Below are positions 17,236 to 25,011 of a stretch of DNA of 64,000 nt, in pieces. The stretch's first letter is position 1, and each line of letters begins with the position of its first letter. The notes under the pieces are model-generated. The model searched no databases, was not told the origin of the DNA, and saw nothing but the letters and a program-made list of their open reading frames with translations. A program made the position numbers and the translations under genes. The DNA comes from Prevotellaceae bacterium UBA1746 (GTDB lineage: Bacteria > Bacteroidota > Bacteroidia > Bacteroidales > Bacteroidaceae). The stretch is taken from positions 15,465 through 79,464 of the forward strand of contig DCHS01000002.1 in assembly GCA_002314875.1 (NCBI GenBank). The letters run 5' to 3'.

Positions 17236-18236
17236 AACATATCATCCTGCTTCTACTCACCCTAATACTTTGTGCCGCCAACCTCTTTATTGGCAGCCAG
17301 GCTTTGTCTATCCGTGAGGTTATAGATGTTCTCTTGGGTGGAGGCTCCGAAGTAGCACGATTCATTATTCTTGACAGCCGTCTCCCGGCATTACTGACCG
17401 CTTTACTTGCTGGCGCTGCTCTCTCCGTAAGCGGCTTGATTATGCAGACGCTGTTCCGTAACCCTTTGGCGGATCCCTCATTGCTCGGTGTGAGTTCGGG
17501 AGCAGGATTTGGGGCTGCCGTTGCTATGCTGATAGGAGGAATTCCTGGATCTTGGATGGCCAGCACGTATCAGATTTCAGGCTTTATGCTGACGGCTTCG
17601 ATGTCCTTTATCGGTGCTATTTCCGTCATTGCGGTTCTGCTTGCTGTTTCCTCTTGGATAAAGGATACAACAGGTCTGCTCATTGTGGGTGTTATGCTTT
17701 CATTCCTCGTTTCCAGCGCAACCTCACTTCTGATTTCGTTTGCTTCCGAATCAGCAGTCTGGAACTATATGTCTTGGGGCTTAGGAAGTTTTGAGGGAAC
17801 AACAGGACTGCGTTTGCTTTGCTACGGCATTGCCATCGCTGGTGTTCTTCTTTTGTCTCCATTCCTATTGAAACCCTTGGATGCCTTTCTTTTAGGAAAT
17901 AACTATGCCCAGAGCCTCGGCATCCTCGTTCAACGTTGGCGAACGATACTTCTGCTTTTCGTCGGATGGCTTACCGCATTGACCACATCCGTATGCGGTC
18001 CCATTGCCTTCATCGGTCTTGCGGTTCCCCATGGAGCACGAATGATTATGAAGACGGCGAATCACCGCCAACTCGTACCATCCACAATTCTATTAGGTTG
18101 CGTCACCACACTGGCCTGCTTATTGCTCACGCACCTTCCGGCAGTCCTCGGCATTACCCATGCCCTCCTGCCTATCAGCGCCCTGACGCCTTTGATCGGT
18201 GCCCCCATAGTCATCTATATCCTCATCAAAAAGTAG
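17232..18236 (+). CDS. FecCD-family ABC transporter permease
   Basis: The 334-residue protein is a polytopic membrane protein of the FecCD/BtuC class: ALLAGAALSVSGLIMQTLFRNPLADPSLLGVSSGA (conserved permease motif, seen at about 55-90) and the C-terminal CGPIAFIGLAVPHGARM are diagnostic. The start is TTG at 17232, overlapping the stop of the binding-protein gene; later ATGs would delete the first helix. No ATP-binding subunit gene follows: surE comes next. The ATPase and any TonB-dependent receptor must lie elsewhere. Confidence 0.92.
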   Translation: MKHIILLLLTLILCAANLFIGSQALSIREVIDVLLGGGSEVARFIILDSRLPALLTALLAGAALSVSGLIMQTLFRNPLADPSLLGVSSGAGFGAAVAMLIGGIPGSWMASTYQISGFMLTASMSFIGAISVIAVLLAVSSWIKDTTGLLIVGVMLSFLVSSATSLLISFASESAVWNYMSWGLGSFEGTTGLRLLCYGIAIAGVLLLSPFLLKPLDAFLLGNNYAQSLGILVQRWRTILLLFVGWLTALTTSVCGPIAFIGLAVPHGARMIMKTANHRQLVPSTILLGCVTTLACLLLTHLPAVLGITHALLPISALTPLIGAPIVIYILIKK

Positions 18237-18291
18237 TGCAGGCTTTCATCAACTAATCATCATTTTGGCACATGTGGCCACTTTATACTAT

Positions 18292-19050
18292 ATGCGTCCC
18301 TATATCCTCATTTCCAACGACGATGGCTATCAAGCTGGTGGCATTAATCATCTCATTGAAGTTCTCCGTCCTATCGCAGATCTCCTTGTGGTTGCTCCAG
18401 ACGGTGCCCGTTCTGGGTATTCCTGCTCCATTACAACGCAAGTTCCGATGAAACTCAATCTTCTCCGCGAAGAAGAAGGCTTCACGCTCTATGCTTGCAC
18501 TGGAAGCCCCGTGGACTGTATCAAAATGGCATTCAATATCCTCCTCCCCCGTATCGGCAGAACTCCCGATCTGGTTATTGGTGGCATTAACCATGGTGAT
18601 AACTCCTCTGTAAACACCTATTACAGCGGTACGATGGGCATCGTTACCGAAGGTACTTTCCAACGTGTTCCTTCCATCGGTTTCAGTCTTTGTGATATGG
18701 CAAAAGACGCTGATTTCTCCGCTTGCGACGAATACATCGTGAAGATTGTCCAAAAAGTTATCGCAGAAGGACTTCCTCCATACACCTGCCTCAATGTGAA
18801 TTTCCCGAAAGGCGAAATCAAAGGTATACGCGTCTGCCGTATGGCAAAGAGTACCTGGATAAAAGAAGTTGCAGCATGCGAGCATCCAACCTATGGATTT
18901 CCTTATTACTGGTTGACGGGTGAAGTGAAAGAATACGAACCCGAAGCTACTGACACAGACCGTTGGGCGCTCTACCATGGCTATGCAGCCATCACCCCCC
19001 AAACGCTCGATAGTACGAGTTATTCTCTTTTGGAAACCTTCAAACTTTGA
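18292..19050 (+). CDS. surE: 5'/3'-nucleotidase SurE
   Basis: SurE removes phosphate from nucleoside monophosphates and aids survival in stationary phase. The 252-residue protein begins MRPYILISNDDGYQAGG, with the metal-binding Asp pair of the family, and has APDGARSGYS, GSPVDC and GGINHGDNSSVNTYYSGTMG. The ATG at 18292 is chosen over an upstream TTG at 18265 because the family starts directly at the beta strand before NDDG. It overlaps lpxB by the TTGA stop/start junction. Confidence 0.95.
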   Translation: MRPYILISNDDGYQAGGINHLIEVLRPIADLLVVAPDGARSGYSCSITTQVPMKLNLLREEEGFTLYACTGSPVDCIKMAFNILLPRIGRTPDLVIGGINHGDNSSVNTYYSGTMGIVTEGTFQRVPSIGFSLCDMAKDADFSACDEYIVKIVQKVIAEGLPPYTCLNVNFPKGEIKGIRVCRMAKSTWIKEVAACEHPTYGFPYYWLTGEVKEYEPEATDTDRWALYHGYAAITPQTLDSTSYSLLETFKL

Positions 19051-20225
19051 AATACTTTCTTATTGCCGGTGAAGCATCCGGCGACCTTCATGCTTCTCAC
19101 CTCATCTCGGCGCTGAAAGAGCGTGATTCCGAGGCACAATTTCGTTTCTACGGCGGTGACCTTATGGCAGCAGCTGCGGGAACGAGTGGTGAGTTGTTGC
19201 GTCATTACAATACCTTGGCCTATATGGGATTCATTCAAGTGGCGCTCCACGCCCGCACCATTCTCAAAGGCCTGAAAGACTGCAAACAAGCCATCCAAGA
19301 CTGGACTCCCGACTGCATTATCCTCATCGATTATCCCGGCTTCAACCTGAAGATTGCCAAATACGTTCACGAGGCCGGAATCTGCCCCGTTTACTACTAT
19401 ATCTCTCCCAAAATCTGGGCTTGGAAAGAATATCGCATCAAAGATATCCGAGCAAACGTTGACCGTCTTTTCTCTATTCTTCCTTTTGAGGTAGAATTCT
19501 TTGAGCAAAAGCACAACTACCCCATCAGTTATGTTGGCAACCCGACGTACGATGAGATCGCACAACATCTTGAACACAAAAACCTCGATATCAGCAATAT
19601 TTCTTCCTATGGACAGGCATCTGATTTGAGAAAGAATTGTATGGCTCTCCTTCCCGGCTCTCGCAAGCAGGAAATCAGCAGCAATCTCCCCGTTATGCTG
19701 AAAGCGCTGCAAATCCCACTTGGAATTGAAGAGAAACCAGAAGTTCAGATCTGCCTGGCACCGAATATCGAACGCTCGTTCTACGACGAGATCTTAAAAA
19801 ATGTAGGAAATATACCCTATGAACTGAAGTTTTGGGAAGGTTCGGCTTTTGATCTTCTTCTCCGTGCTCGTGTAGCCTTTGTCACCAGTGGAACAGCAAC
19901 ACTTGAGACGGCAATTCTCGATGTGCCTCAGGTGGTTTGCTATCACATGGTCGGTGGAAGGTTTGTTAACTTTGCACGTCCCTATTTCCTCAGTTGCCCG
20001 TTTATCTCATTGGTAAATCTCATTGTTGGTCGCGAGATTGTTCCCGAACTTATTGCCGCCGAGATGCAACCCAAGGTTCTCCACCAGCACCTCCAGGAAT
20101 TATGGCAGGGTCCTGCTCGCGAAAAGCAACTTTCTGGCTACATCGAGATGCGCAATCGCCTGCAATCAACAGGTGCTCCTGTCAAAGCCGCCACAGAAAT
20201 CGTCGATTTATTGAAAAAGGCCTAA
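19047..20225 (+). CDS. lpxB: Lipid-A-disaccharide synthase
   Basis: LpxB condenses UDP-2,3-diacylglucosamine with lipid X to make the lipid A disaccharide at the inner membrane. The 392-residue protein begins MKYFLIAGEASGDLHASHLI and has IDYPGFNLKIAK, YYISPKIWAWKEYRI, LPFEVEFFE, LPGSRKQEI and TSGTATLETAI, all diagnostic. The start codon is TTG and overlaps the surE TGA stop, so surE-lpxB are coupled. The protein shows the organism has a lipid A outer membrane. Confidence 0.96.
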   Translation: MKYFLIAGEASGDLHASHLISALKERDSEAQFRFYGGDLMAAAAGTSGELLRHYNTLAYMGFIQVALHARTILKGLKDCKQAIQDWTPDCIILIDYPGFNLKIAKYVHEAGICPVYYYISPKIWAWKEYRIKDIRANVDRLFSILPFEVEFFEQKHNYPISYVGNPTYDEIAQHLEHKNLDISNISSYGQASDLRKNCMALLPGSRKQEISSNLPVMLKALQIPLGIEEKPEVQICLAPNIERSFYDEILKNVGNIPYELKFWEGSAFDLLLRARVAFVTSGTATLETAILDVPQVVCYHMVGGRFVNFARPYFLSCPFISLVNLIVGREIVPELIAAEMQPKVLHQHLQELWQGPAREKQLSGYIEMRNRLQSTGAPVKAATEIVDLLKKA

Positions 20226-20229
20226 ACCT

Positions 20230-20261
20230 TTTGGTCGTTTCAGCCATTTAACGTACCTTTG
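20230..20261 (+). promoter_or_regulatory. Promoter of pyrE
   Basis: TTTG at 20230-20233, 20-base spacer, TACCTTTG at 20254-20261. Confidence 0.75.
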
Positions 20262-20310
20262 CAACCGAAATAAACTCATAAACCGCGCATTGCGCATAAA
20301 CATAAACAAT

Positions 20311-20940
20311 ATGTCACTCGCTACAACTTTTGCAGAAAAGCTTCTCAATGTCAAGTGTATCAAACTTCAGCCCGAACAGCCTTTTACCTGGGCCAGCGGT
20401 TGGCTTTCTCCTTTCTATTGTGATAACCGTAAGACCCTCGCTTATCCTGAGGTTCGTACTTTCGTAAAGGAAGAACTTGCCCGCCTCATCGCTGAGAAAT
20501 ATCCCGAGGCTACCGCTATCGCAGGTGTTGCCACTGGTGCTATCGCTCAGGGTGCCCTCGTTGCTGATGCGCTCAATCTCCCGATGTGCTATGTTCGTTC
20601 CAAGGCTAAGGATCACGGAATGGGCAACCTCATCGAAGGTACACTTCCCGAAGGTGCTAAGGTAGTTGTTGTAGAAGACCTCATCTCTACTGGTGGCAGC
20701 AGTCTCAAAGCTGTAGAAGCCCTCCGTGCTGCAGGTTTTGAAATTCTTGGTATGGTGGCCAGCTACACCTATGGTTTCCCCGTTGCTGCAGAAGCTTTCA
20801 AGGCTGCCAATGTAGAACTCACTACCCTTACCAACTATGAAGCTGTTGTAGAAGCTGCTCTCAAGAGCGGTTACATCGAAAGCAAACACGTTGAACTCCT
20901 TGCTCAGTGGCGTGCTAATCCCAGCGAGTGGGGAAAGTAA
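20311..20940 (+). CDS. pyrE: Orotate phosphoribosyltransferase
   Basis: Joins orotate to PRPP to form OMP in pyrimidine synthesis. The 209-residue protein has the PRPP motif VVVVEDLISTGGSS and the N-terminal FTWASGWLSPFYCDNR typical of PyrE, plus the flexible-loop Lys/His region RSKAKDHGMGN. The ATG at 20311 fits better than an upstream TTG at 20290, which lies just after the promoter and adds an unrelated peptide. It is followed by the SRPBCC gene, as in many Bacteroidales. Confidence 0.95.
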   Translation: MSLATTFAEKLLNVKCIKLQPEQPFTWASGWLSPFYCDNRKTLAYPEVRTFVKEELARLIAEKYPEATAIAGVATGAIAQGALVADALNLPMCYVRSKAKDHGMGNLIEGTLPEGAKVVVVEDLISTGGSSLKAVEALRAAGFEILGMVASYTYGFPVAAEAFKAANVELTTLTNYEAVVEAALKSGYIESKHVELLAQWRANPSEWGK

Positions 20941-20991
20941 TTCACACACTTATATAATTCCGATGGGGACTATTCAGCCCCACATCCATTT

Positions 20992-21489
20992 ATGACAAAG
21001 TACGAAAGTCAAGTTTATACCGTCCGTGCAACGCAGGCTCATGCCTACGAACGCATGTCTAACCTCAAGAACTTTGAGGCATTGAAAGAAATTCTCGAAC
21101 AACCTGGCGTTGTAGAACGTATGGTCGAGAACTTACCTCCTGAACACAAAGATAAAATTACGCCTGAAAAATTACAGCAGATTCGTGAGCAACTGGAAAA
21201 TGTTGTATTCTCTGAAGATGCAGTAAGTTTTGAAAGCAAAATGGGATTGATGACGCTGGCCATCACCGACCGTCAGGAACCTAAACTCGTAAAAATGCAG
21301 GGCGTAGGTACTCCCGTTGATGTAAGCCTTTGGGTACAATTCCTTCCCCAGGGAGTTTACGAATCCAAGATGAAGGTAACCATCGGCGTTGAACTCAATT
21401 TCTTCGTTCGCAAGATGGTAGAGAAGCACATCAAGCAGGCTCCTGATGGCATCGCCCAGTTCCTCTGCTATCTTCTTGCATTAAATTAA
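20992..21489 (+). CDS. SRPBCC (START-like) family protein
   Basis: The 165-residue protein has no signal peptide. Its start (TKYESQVYTVRATQAHAYERMSNLKNFE) and end match the small SRPBCC/polyketide-cyclase-like proteins found directly after pyrE in Bacteroidales; such folds bind hydrophobic ligands. The middle segment (about 45-85) is a charged helical insertion. No function can be named. It is probably cotranscribed with pyrE, 51 bases upstream, with only a weak GGGG/CCCC hairpin between them. Confidence 0.8.
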   Translation: MTKYESQVYTVRATQAHAYERMSNLKNFEALKEILEQPGVVERMVENLPPEHKDKITPEKLQQIREQLENVVFSEDAVSFESKMGLMTLAITDRQEPKLVKMQGVGTPVDVSLWVQFLPQGVYESKMKVTIGVELNFFVRKMVEKHIKQAPDGIAQFLCYLLALN

Positions 21490-21506
21490 TCTTTTTAGAT
21501 TAAACT

Positions 21507-22076
21507 ATGCGTTATCGTTCTACATATCTCTTTTTACTCGGCATTGTTTTCTCCCTCTTGATTGGGTGTGAAGGCGATGCCGAGTATACCTATTCCCCTT
21601 ACCGTGCTTTCTTCCGTTTTTCACCAGTAACGGCCGCTCCCAGCACGCTCCTCCCCGCACTTACAAGCCCTGGGGAATGGTGCTATGTCACGATCAACGG
21701 CTCCTACTATAATTTTAAGAGTGCTACAGGAAAGACTGACAGTTATCCCAAGACCGCTATCGAACAATATGGTACTACGATCTGGTTCAACGGTCTCCTT
21801 GTGGGAACACCGATGATTCCTGAAATCGGAGGTTCCTTTGTGCCGGTGTGCTACGATTTGGTCTGTCCGAATTGTTACGAAAACGGAGGTATTCGGCGCG
21901 ATATCCGCATCAAAGACATATCTCTTGCACAAGCGATCTGCGACCGTTGCAAACGAGTCTATGACCTTCAGAATTCCGGTGTGGTCATAGAAGGCGCTGA
22001 CGAGGGAAGTTCAAATGTCAAACTTTATCGCTACCACTGCAGTTACGATAACAATACATTTGTTATGCAGAATTAA
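21507..22076 (+). CDS. Lipoprotein with two CxxC pairs (Rieske- or ribbon-like)
   Basis: The 189-residue protein carries a lipoprotein signal ending LLIGC (Cys about 21). The C-terminal half has VCYDLVCPNCYENGG and ICDRCKRVYDLQNSGVVIEG. The second part resembles the end of a Rieske centre (YDL-G-xxxxG), but the normal His ligands of Rieske proteins are not in the usual CxH/CxxH places; instead two CxxC pairs could hold zinc. I infer an envelope protein with a metal-binding or degenerate Rieske fold. It lies 17 bases after the SRPBCC gene and may be in the pyrE operon. Confidence 0.75.
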   Translation: MRYRSTYLFLLGIVFSLLIGCEGDAEYTYSPYRAFFRFSPVTAAPSTLLPALTSPGEWCYVTINGSYYNFKSATGKTDSYPKTAIEQYGTTIWFNGLLVGTPMIPEIGGSFVPVCYDLVCPNCYENGGIRRDIRIKDISLAQAICDRCKRVYDLQNSGVVIEGADEGSSNVKLYRYHCSYDNNTFVMQN

Positions 22077-22086
22077 ACAAAAAAAT

Positions 22087-22117
22087 TTTGTTAATTCGGA
22101 AGAAAGGCGTACCTTTG
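22087..22117 (+). promoter_or_regulatory. Promoter of tRNA-Leu(UAA)
   Basis: TTTG at 22087-22090, 19-base spacer, TACCTTTG at 22110-22117. Confidence 0.7.
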
Positions 22118-22164
22118 CAGTCGCAATTTATAAAAAAGCTATTGCTCATAGACTTATAGTCGAT

Positions 22165-22249
22165 GCCCGAATGGTGGAATGGTAGACACGAGGGACTTAA
22201 AATCCCTTGACCAGTAACGGTTGTGCGGGTTCGAGTCCCGCTTCGGGCA
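22165..22249 (+). tRNA. tRNA-Leu, anticodon UAA
   Basis: The acceptor stem GCCCGAA pairs with TTCGGGC, with discriminator A at 22249. The anticodon loop is CTTAAAA in stem GGGA/TCCC, giving anticodon TAA. A long variable arm and GGTTCGAGTCC T-arm fit a class II leucine tRNA. CCA is not encoded. Confidence 0.95.
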
Positions 22250-22263
22250 CAAATAGAAACTGA

Positions 22264-22298
22264 AGAGAATGGAAACGCTTGTTTTTGTTCTCTTTTTT
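22264..22298 (+). terminator. Terminator of tRNA-Leu(UAA)
   Basis: AGAGAA (22264-22269) pairs with TTCTCT (22288-22293), with inner GGAAAC/GTTTTT pairing, followed by a T-run. Confidence 0.65.
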
Positions 22299-22377
22299 AG
22301 GCGAATAAGATGAAACTCGCCTTTACGCGAATAAAAAGAAACTTACCTTAGGGCAAAACCCACAATTTTCAATTTGT

Positions 22378-23373
22378 ATGAAAGCCCTCTCTACTAACCT
22401 AATAGAAAATCTCACCTCACGTGATTGGTGGCAATCCTGGATTACCATAATATTCGGCTGTGCCCTTATGGCTACAGCTTTTGTGCTTTTCATCAATCCA
22501 TATCAGATTGTTCCCGGCGGTGTATATGGTGCCAGCATCGTTCTAAATGCCATTTTCCCTAACATTATGGTCGGTACCTTCGGCTATATGTTTGACATTC
22601 CCCTCCTCTGTCTTTCCGTTCTTTTCTTAGGAAAGCGTCTTGGAGCAAGAACCATCGTAGCGGCATTGCTGACACCAGCATTCATGAACCTCTTCACTTA
22701 CTTATTTTATCCTGCAGAAGCAATAAACACACTGGAGGCCTCAAAACTACTTGGCGGTGTGTTAGATTTATCTAATCACCTGTTGGTAAGTACGTTGATT
22801 GGTTCTGTATTAATTGGTATCGCGTGTGCACTCATTGTTAAGAGCAAGGCAACATCTGGTGGTACAGACATTGTAGCCATGATTATGCAGAAGTATCTCG
22901 GCATAAAATTCTCAACCTCTATTCTCATTGCCGATGGTACCGTCGTTCTTGCCGGTCTGGTGGTGAATAGCTGTGATATTGGTGCTCAGGGCGATCCCCA
23001 GCGAGGTATTCTCCTCTCGCTTTACAGCCTCATCGCCATCTATGTAGTTTCCCATACCGTTTCCATCGTTCTTTCCGGAAACCAGAACGATAAGATTATC
23101 TTTGTCGTTTCAAGTAAAGGTCCAGAAGAGATTCGCAACTTTATCCTCAATGATCTCGACCGTACAGCAACCTGTATCAAAGCGAGTGGACTTTATAGTC
23201 GTGAGAATAAGGACATGCTCTTCCTCGTCGTTAGCAACAAGGAAGCCGACGCCGTAAAACACAAAATCCGCGAATACGATCCAACGGCTTTCGTTGTGGT
23301 CACCAGTGCTTCAGCAACTTATGGTGAAGGTTGGAGCACACTCCCAACTCCCGATGATATCATTCCAGAATAA
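22378..23373 (+). CDS. YitT family membrane protein (DUF161 + DUF2179)
   Basis: The 331-residue protein has about six membrane helices in the first 225 residues (YitT/DUF161 type, e.g. FINPYQIVPGGVYGASIVLN and KATSGGTDIVAMIMQKY) and a soluble C-terminal DUF2179 domain (DLDRTATCIKASGLYSRENKDMLF). Proteins of this class are widespread in Firmicutes and Bacteroidota; their transport role is not settled. It follows the tRNA terminator and is closed by its own terminator, so it appears monocistronic. Confidence 0.88.
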   Translation: MKALSTNLIENLTSRDWWQSWITIIFGCALMATAFVLFINPYQIVPGGVYGASIVLNAIFPNIMVGTFGYMFDIPLLCLSVLFLGKRLGARTIVAALLTPAFMNLFTYLFYPAEAINTLEASKLLGGVLDLSNHLLVSTLIGSVLIGIACALIVKSKATSGGTDIVAMIMQKYLGIKFSTSILIADGTVVLAGLVVNSCDIGAQGDPQRGILLSLYSLIAIYVVSHTVSIVLSGNQNDKIIFVVSSKGPEEIRNFILNDLDRTATCIKASGLYSRENKDMLFLVVSNKEADAVKHKIREYDPTAFVVVTSASATYGEGWSTLPTPDDIIPE

Positions 23374-23393
23374 CTTACGATAAATCATAATAC

Positions 23394-23423
23394 AAATGCA
23401 GGGCTTCGGTCCTGCATTTTTTT
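23394..23423 (+). terminator. Terminator with UUCG tetraloop after the YitT gene
   Basis: AAATGCAGG at 23394-23402 pairs with CCTGCATTT at 23411-23419; two inner pairs close a TTCG loop and a T-run follows. The A-rich left flank could also end the minus-strand gene that stops at 23528. Confidence 0.85.
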
Positions 23424-23527
23424 ACCTTCCAGGCTATCATTAAAACAAAGCCCCGTAGTCCGCTCATCACTGAGCCATCTACGGGGAATCGCGTTATGAA
23501 GAAGTAAATGTGTGTAAAACACTCAAA

Positions 23528-24067
23528 TTAGAAGGGGCCGCCACCGGGGAAACCACCACCGGGAAAACCACCGCCAGGGAAGCCACCACCAGGACCACCG
23601 GGGAAACCACCACGGTCTCCATTGGCATTGCCTTTACGGTTACCACGGCCTTCACCAGGAACCATTGTGAACACCTTAACAAGCTGCTGAGCAGTGAGGC
23701 GTTCCTTAAAACGATTGTAGTAGGCACGCTTTACAGCCACCTGCTGTTCTTCTGCCTTAAAGTTATCCAGAATCATCTGTTCTGCATCAAGGTCAGAGAG
23801 TTCATCAATTTTCTTGTCTTTATCAGGCATTGCATCTTTGCGGACATCCTGCAAAGCCTGGCTGTACTCCTGATAAAGAGGAACGAACCACTCTGCCGTT
23901 GTTCCATCGAGATTCATACGTTCTGCCAGGCTATTTGCCTGACGGAGTACCATTTCCTTACGCTGAGCCTCACGATCTTCGTTAGAGCGCTCACCCTTTT
24001 TTTTCTCTGCACTGACGGTCAAAGACGTACAGAGCAATAACATGACTAAAAATAATGTCTTTTTCAT
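23528..24067 (-). CDS. Secreted LTxxQ-type protein with Phe-Pro-Gly-Gly repeat tail
   Basis: The 179-residue protein starts at the ATG at 24067, where a clear signal peptide begins (MKKTLFLVMLLLCTSLTVSA); a longer frame to 24211 would put a basic stretch before it and run into the cysQ promoter region. The mature part is charged and helical with RFKERLTAQQLVKVF, resembling the LTxxQ motif of Spy/CpxP periplasmic chaperone-like proteins. The last 35 residues are GGFPG repeats. A periplasmic or secreted stress protein is plausible; function is unproven. It is divergent from cysQ. Confidence 0.75.
   Translation of the reverse strand: MKKTLFLVMLLLCTSLTVSAEKKKGERSNEDREAQRKEMVLRQANSLAERMNLDGTTAEWFVPLYQEYSQALQDVRKDAMPDKDKKIDELSDLDAEQMILDNFKAEEQQVAVKRAYYNRFKERLTAQQLVKVFTMVPGEGRGNRKGNANGDRGGFPGGPGGGFPGGGFPGGGFPGGGPF
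23530..23610 (-). repeat. GGFPG-coding tandem repeat
   Basis: About five copies of a 15-base unit encode GGFPG at the C-terminus of the LTxxQ-type protein. The repeat may vary in copy number by slippage. Confidence 0.75.
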
Positions 24068-24181
24068 TGTTTGTAGCTTTTTACGCTGCAAATGTAGGAA
24101 AAACTTCCGAAAAACAAAAACCAACGTCGATAAGCGCTTTTTTTTTATCGACCAAATGGCACTATTCCAAAGAAAATTCCT

Positions 24182-24189
24182 TAACTTTG
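24182..24189 (+). promoter_or_regulatory. -7 element of the cysQ-SLC13-GH85 unit
   Basis: TAACTTTG lies 20 bases before the cysQ ATG. No clear TTTG is present at the -33 position. Confidence 0.55.
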
Positions 24190-24209
24190 CACTCAAAATT
24201 AACAAAACC

Positions 24210-25004
24210 ATGTCTTTAGATAAGTCTCATCTCATCATCGCTACCGAGGCGGCCATCCGTGCCGGAGAAGCGATTATGGAAATCTATACCAGTCCTACCG
24301 CCAATTGGGAGGTAGAAAAAAAAGCGGACAATAGTCCGCTGACTTTGGCTGATCGTCGCTCGCACTCCATCATAGCACCCTACCTTGAAGCTACTGGCAT
24401 TCCCGTGTTGAGCGAAGAGGGACAGCATCTTCCCTATGACGAACGCCGCTCATGGGATCGCCTGTGGATTGTCGATCCCCTTGACGGTACCAAGGAGTTC
24501 ATCAAGCGAAATGGTGAGTTCACGGTCAATATCGCATTAGCAGAAAACGGAACGCCCACGCTCGGTGTCATCTTTGTTCCTGTTTCCCGCGTCCTCTATA
24601 TTGGTTCACCCGAAGGAGCCTTTAAAGCTATTGTCCCCGAAGGCTGCTATGATTTAGAAAACATCGAACTTACCTCTATTCACAAAGGTGCTGTCACTCC
24701 TTTCACGGTGGTAGCCAGCCGTTCTCATCTTTCTCCTGAAACAGAAGAATTCATTGAACGGTTACGCCTCGAACATCCTGATCTTGTTATGGTCAGTGCT
24801 GGTTCCAGTCTGAAGCTCTGCCTCGTCGCTGAAGGAAAGGCCGATGTCTATCCGCGTTTTGCTCCCACGATGGAATGGGACACTGCTGCGGGACACGCCA
24901 TCTGTCTTGCTGCCGGCGCAACGGTAACAAAAGCTCCCGAAGACATTGAACCTTTGGGCTATAATAAAGAAAACCTCCTCAACCCCTGGTTTATTGTAAG
25001 ATAG
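24210..25004 (+). CDS. cysQ: 3'(2'),5'-bisphosphate nucleotidase CysQ
   Basis: Hydrolyses PAP, the by-product of sulfate assimilation, to AMP. The 264-residue protein has inositol-monophosphatase-fold metal motifs: KKADNSPLTLADRRS, LSEEG, WIVDPLDGTKEFIKRNGEF and the C-terminal MEWDTAAGHAI. The ATG at 24210 is chosen because it follows the -7 box at 24182-24189 and gives the family's normal start; an upstream frame from 24042 would begin inside the divergent gene. It is followed after 7 bases by the SLC13 gene, as in other Bacteroidales sulfate clusters. Confidence 0.94.
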   Translation: MSLDKSHLIIATEAAIRAGEAIMEIYTSPTANWEVEKKADNSPLTLADRRSHSIIAPYLEATGIPVLSEEGQHLPYDERRSWDRLWIVDPLDGTKEFIKRNGEFTVNIALAENGTPTLGVIFVPVSRVLYIGSPEGAFKAIVPEGCYDLENIELTSIHKGAVTPFTVVASRSHLSPETEEFIERLRLEHPDLVMVSAGSSLKLCLVAEGKADVYPRFAPTMEWDTAAGHAICLAAGATVTKAPEDIEPLGYNKENLLNPWFIVR

Positions 25005-25011
25005 TAATCTC

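Noticed and set aside
23510..24040. 176-codon plus-strand frame over the LTxxQ-type gene
   Set aside because: Its start is a Thr/Gly-rich shadow of the GGFPG repeat; the minus-strand frame has a signal peptide and a family-like motif.
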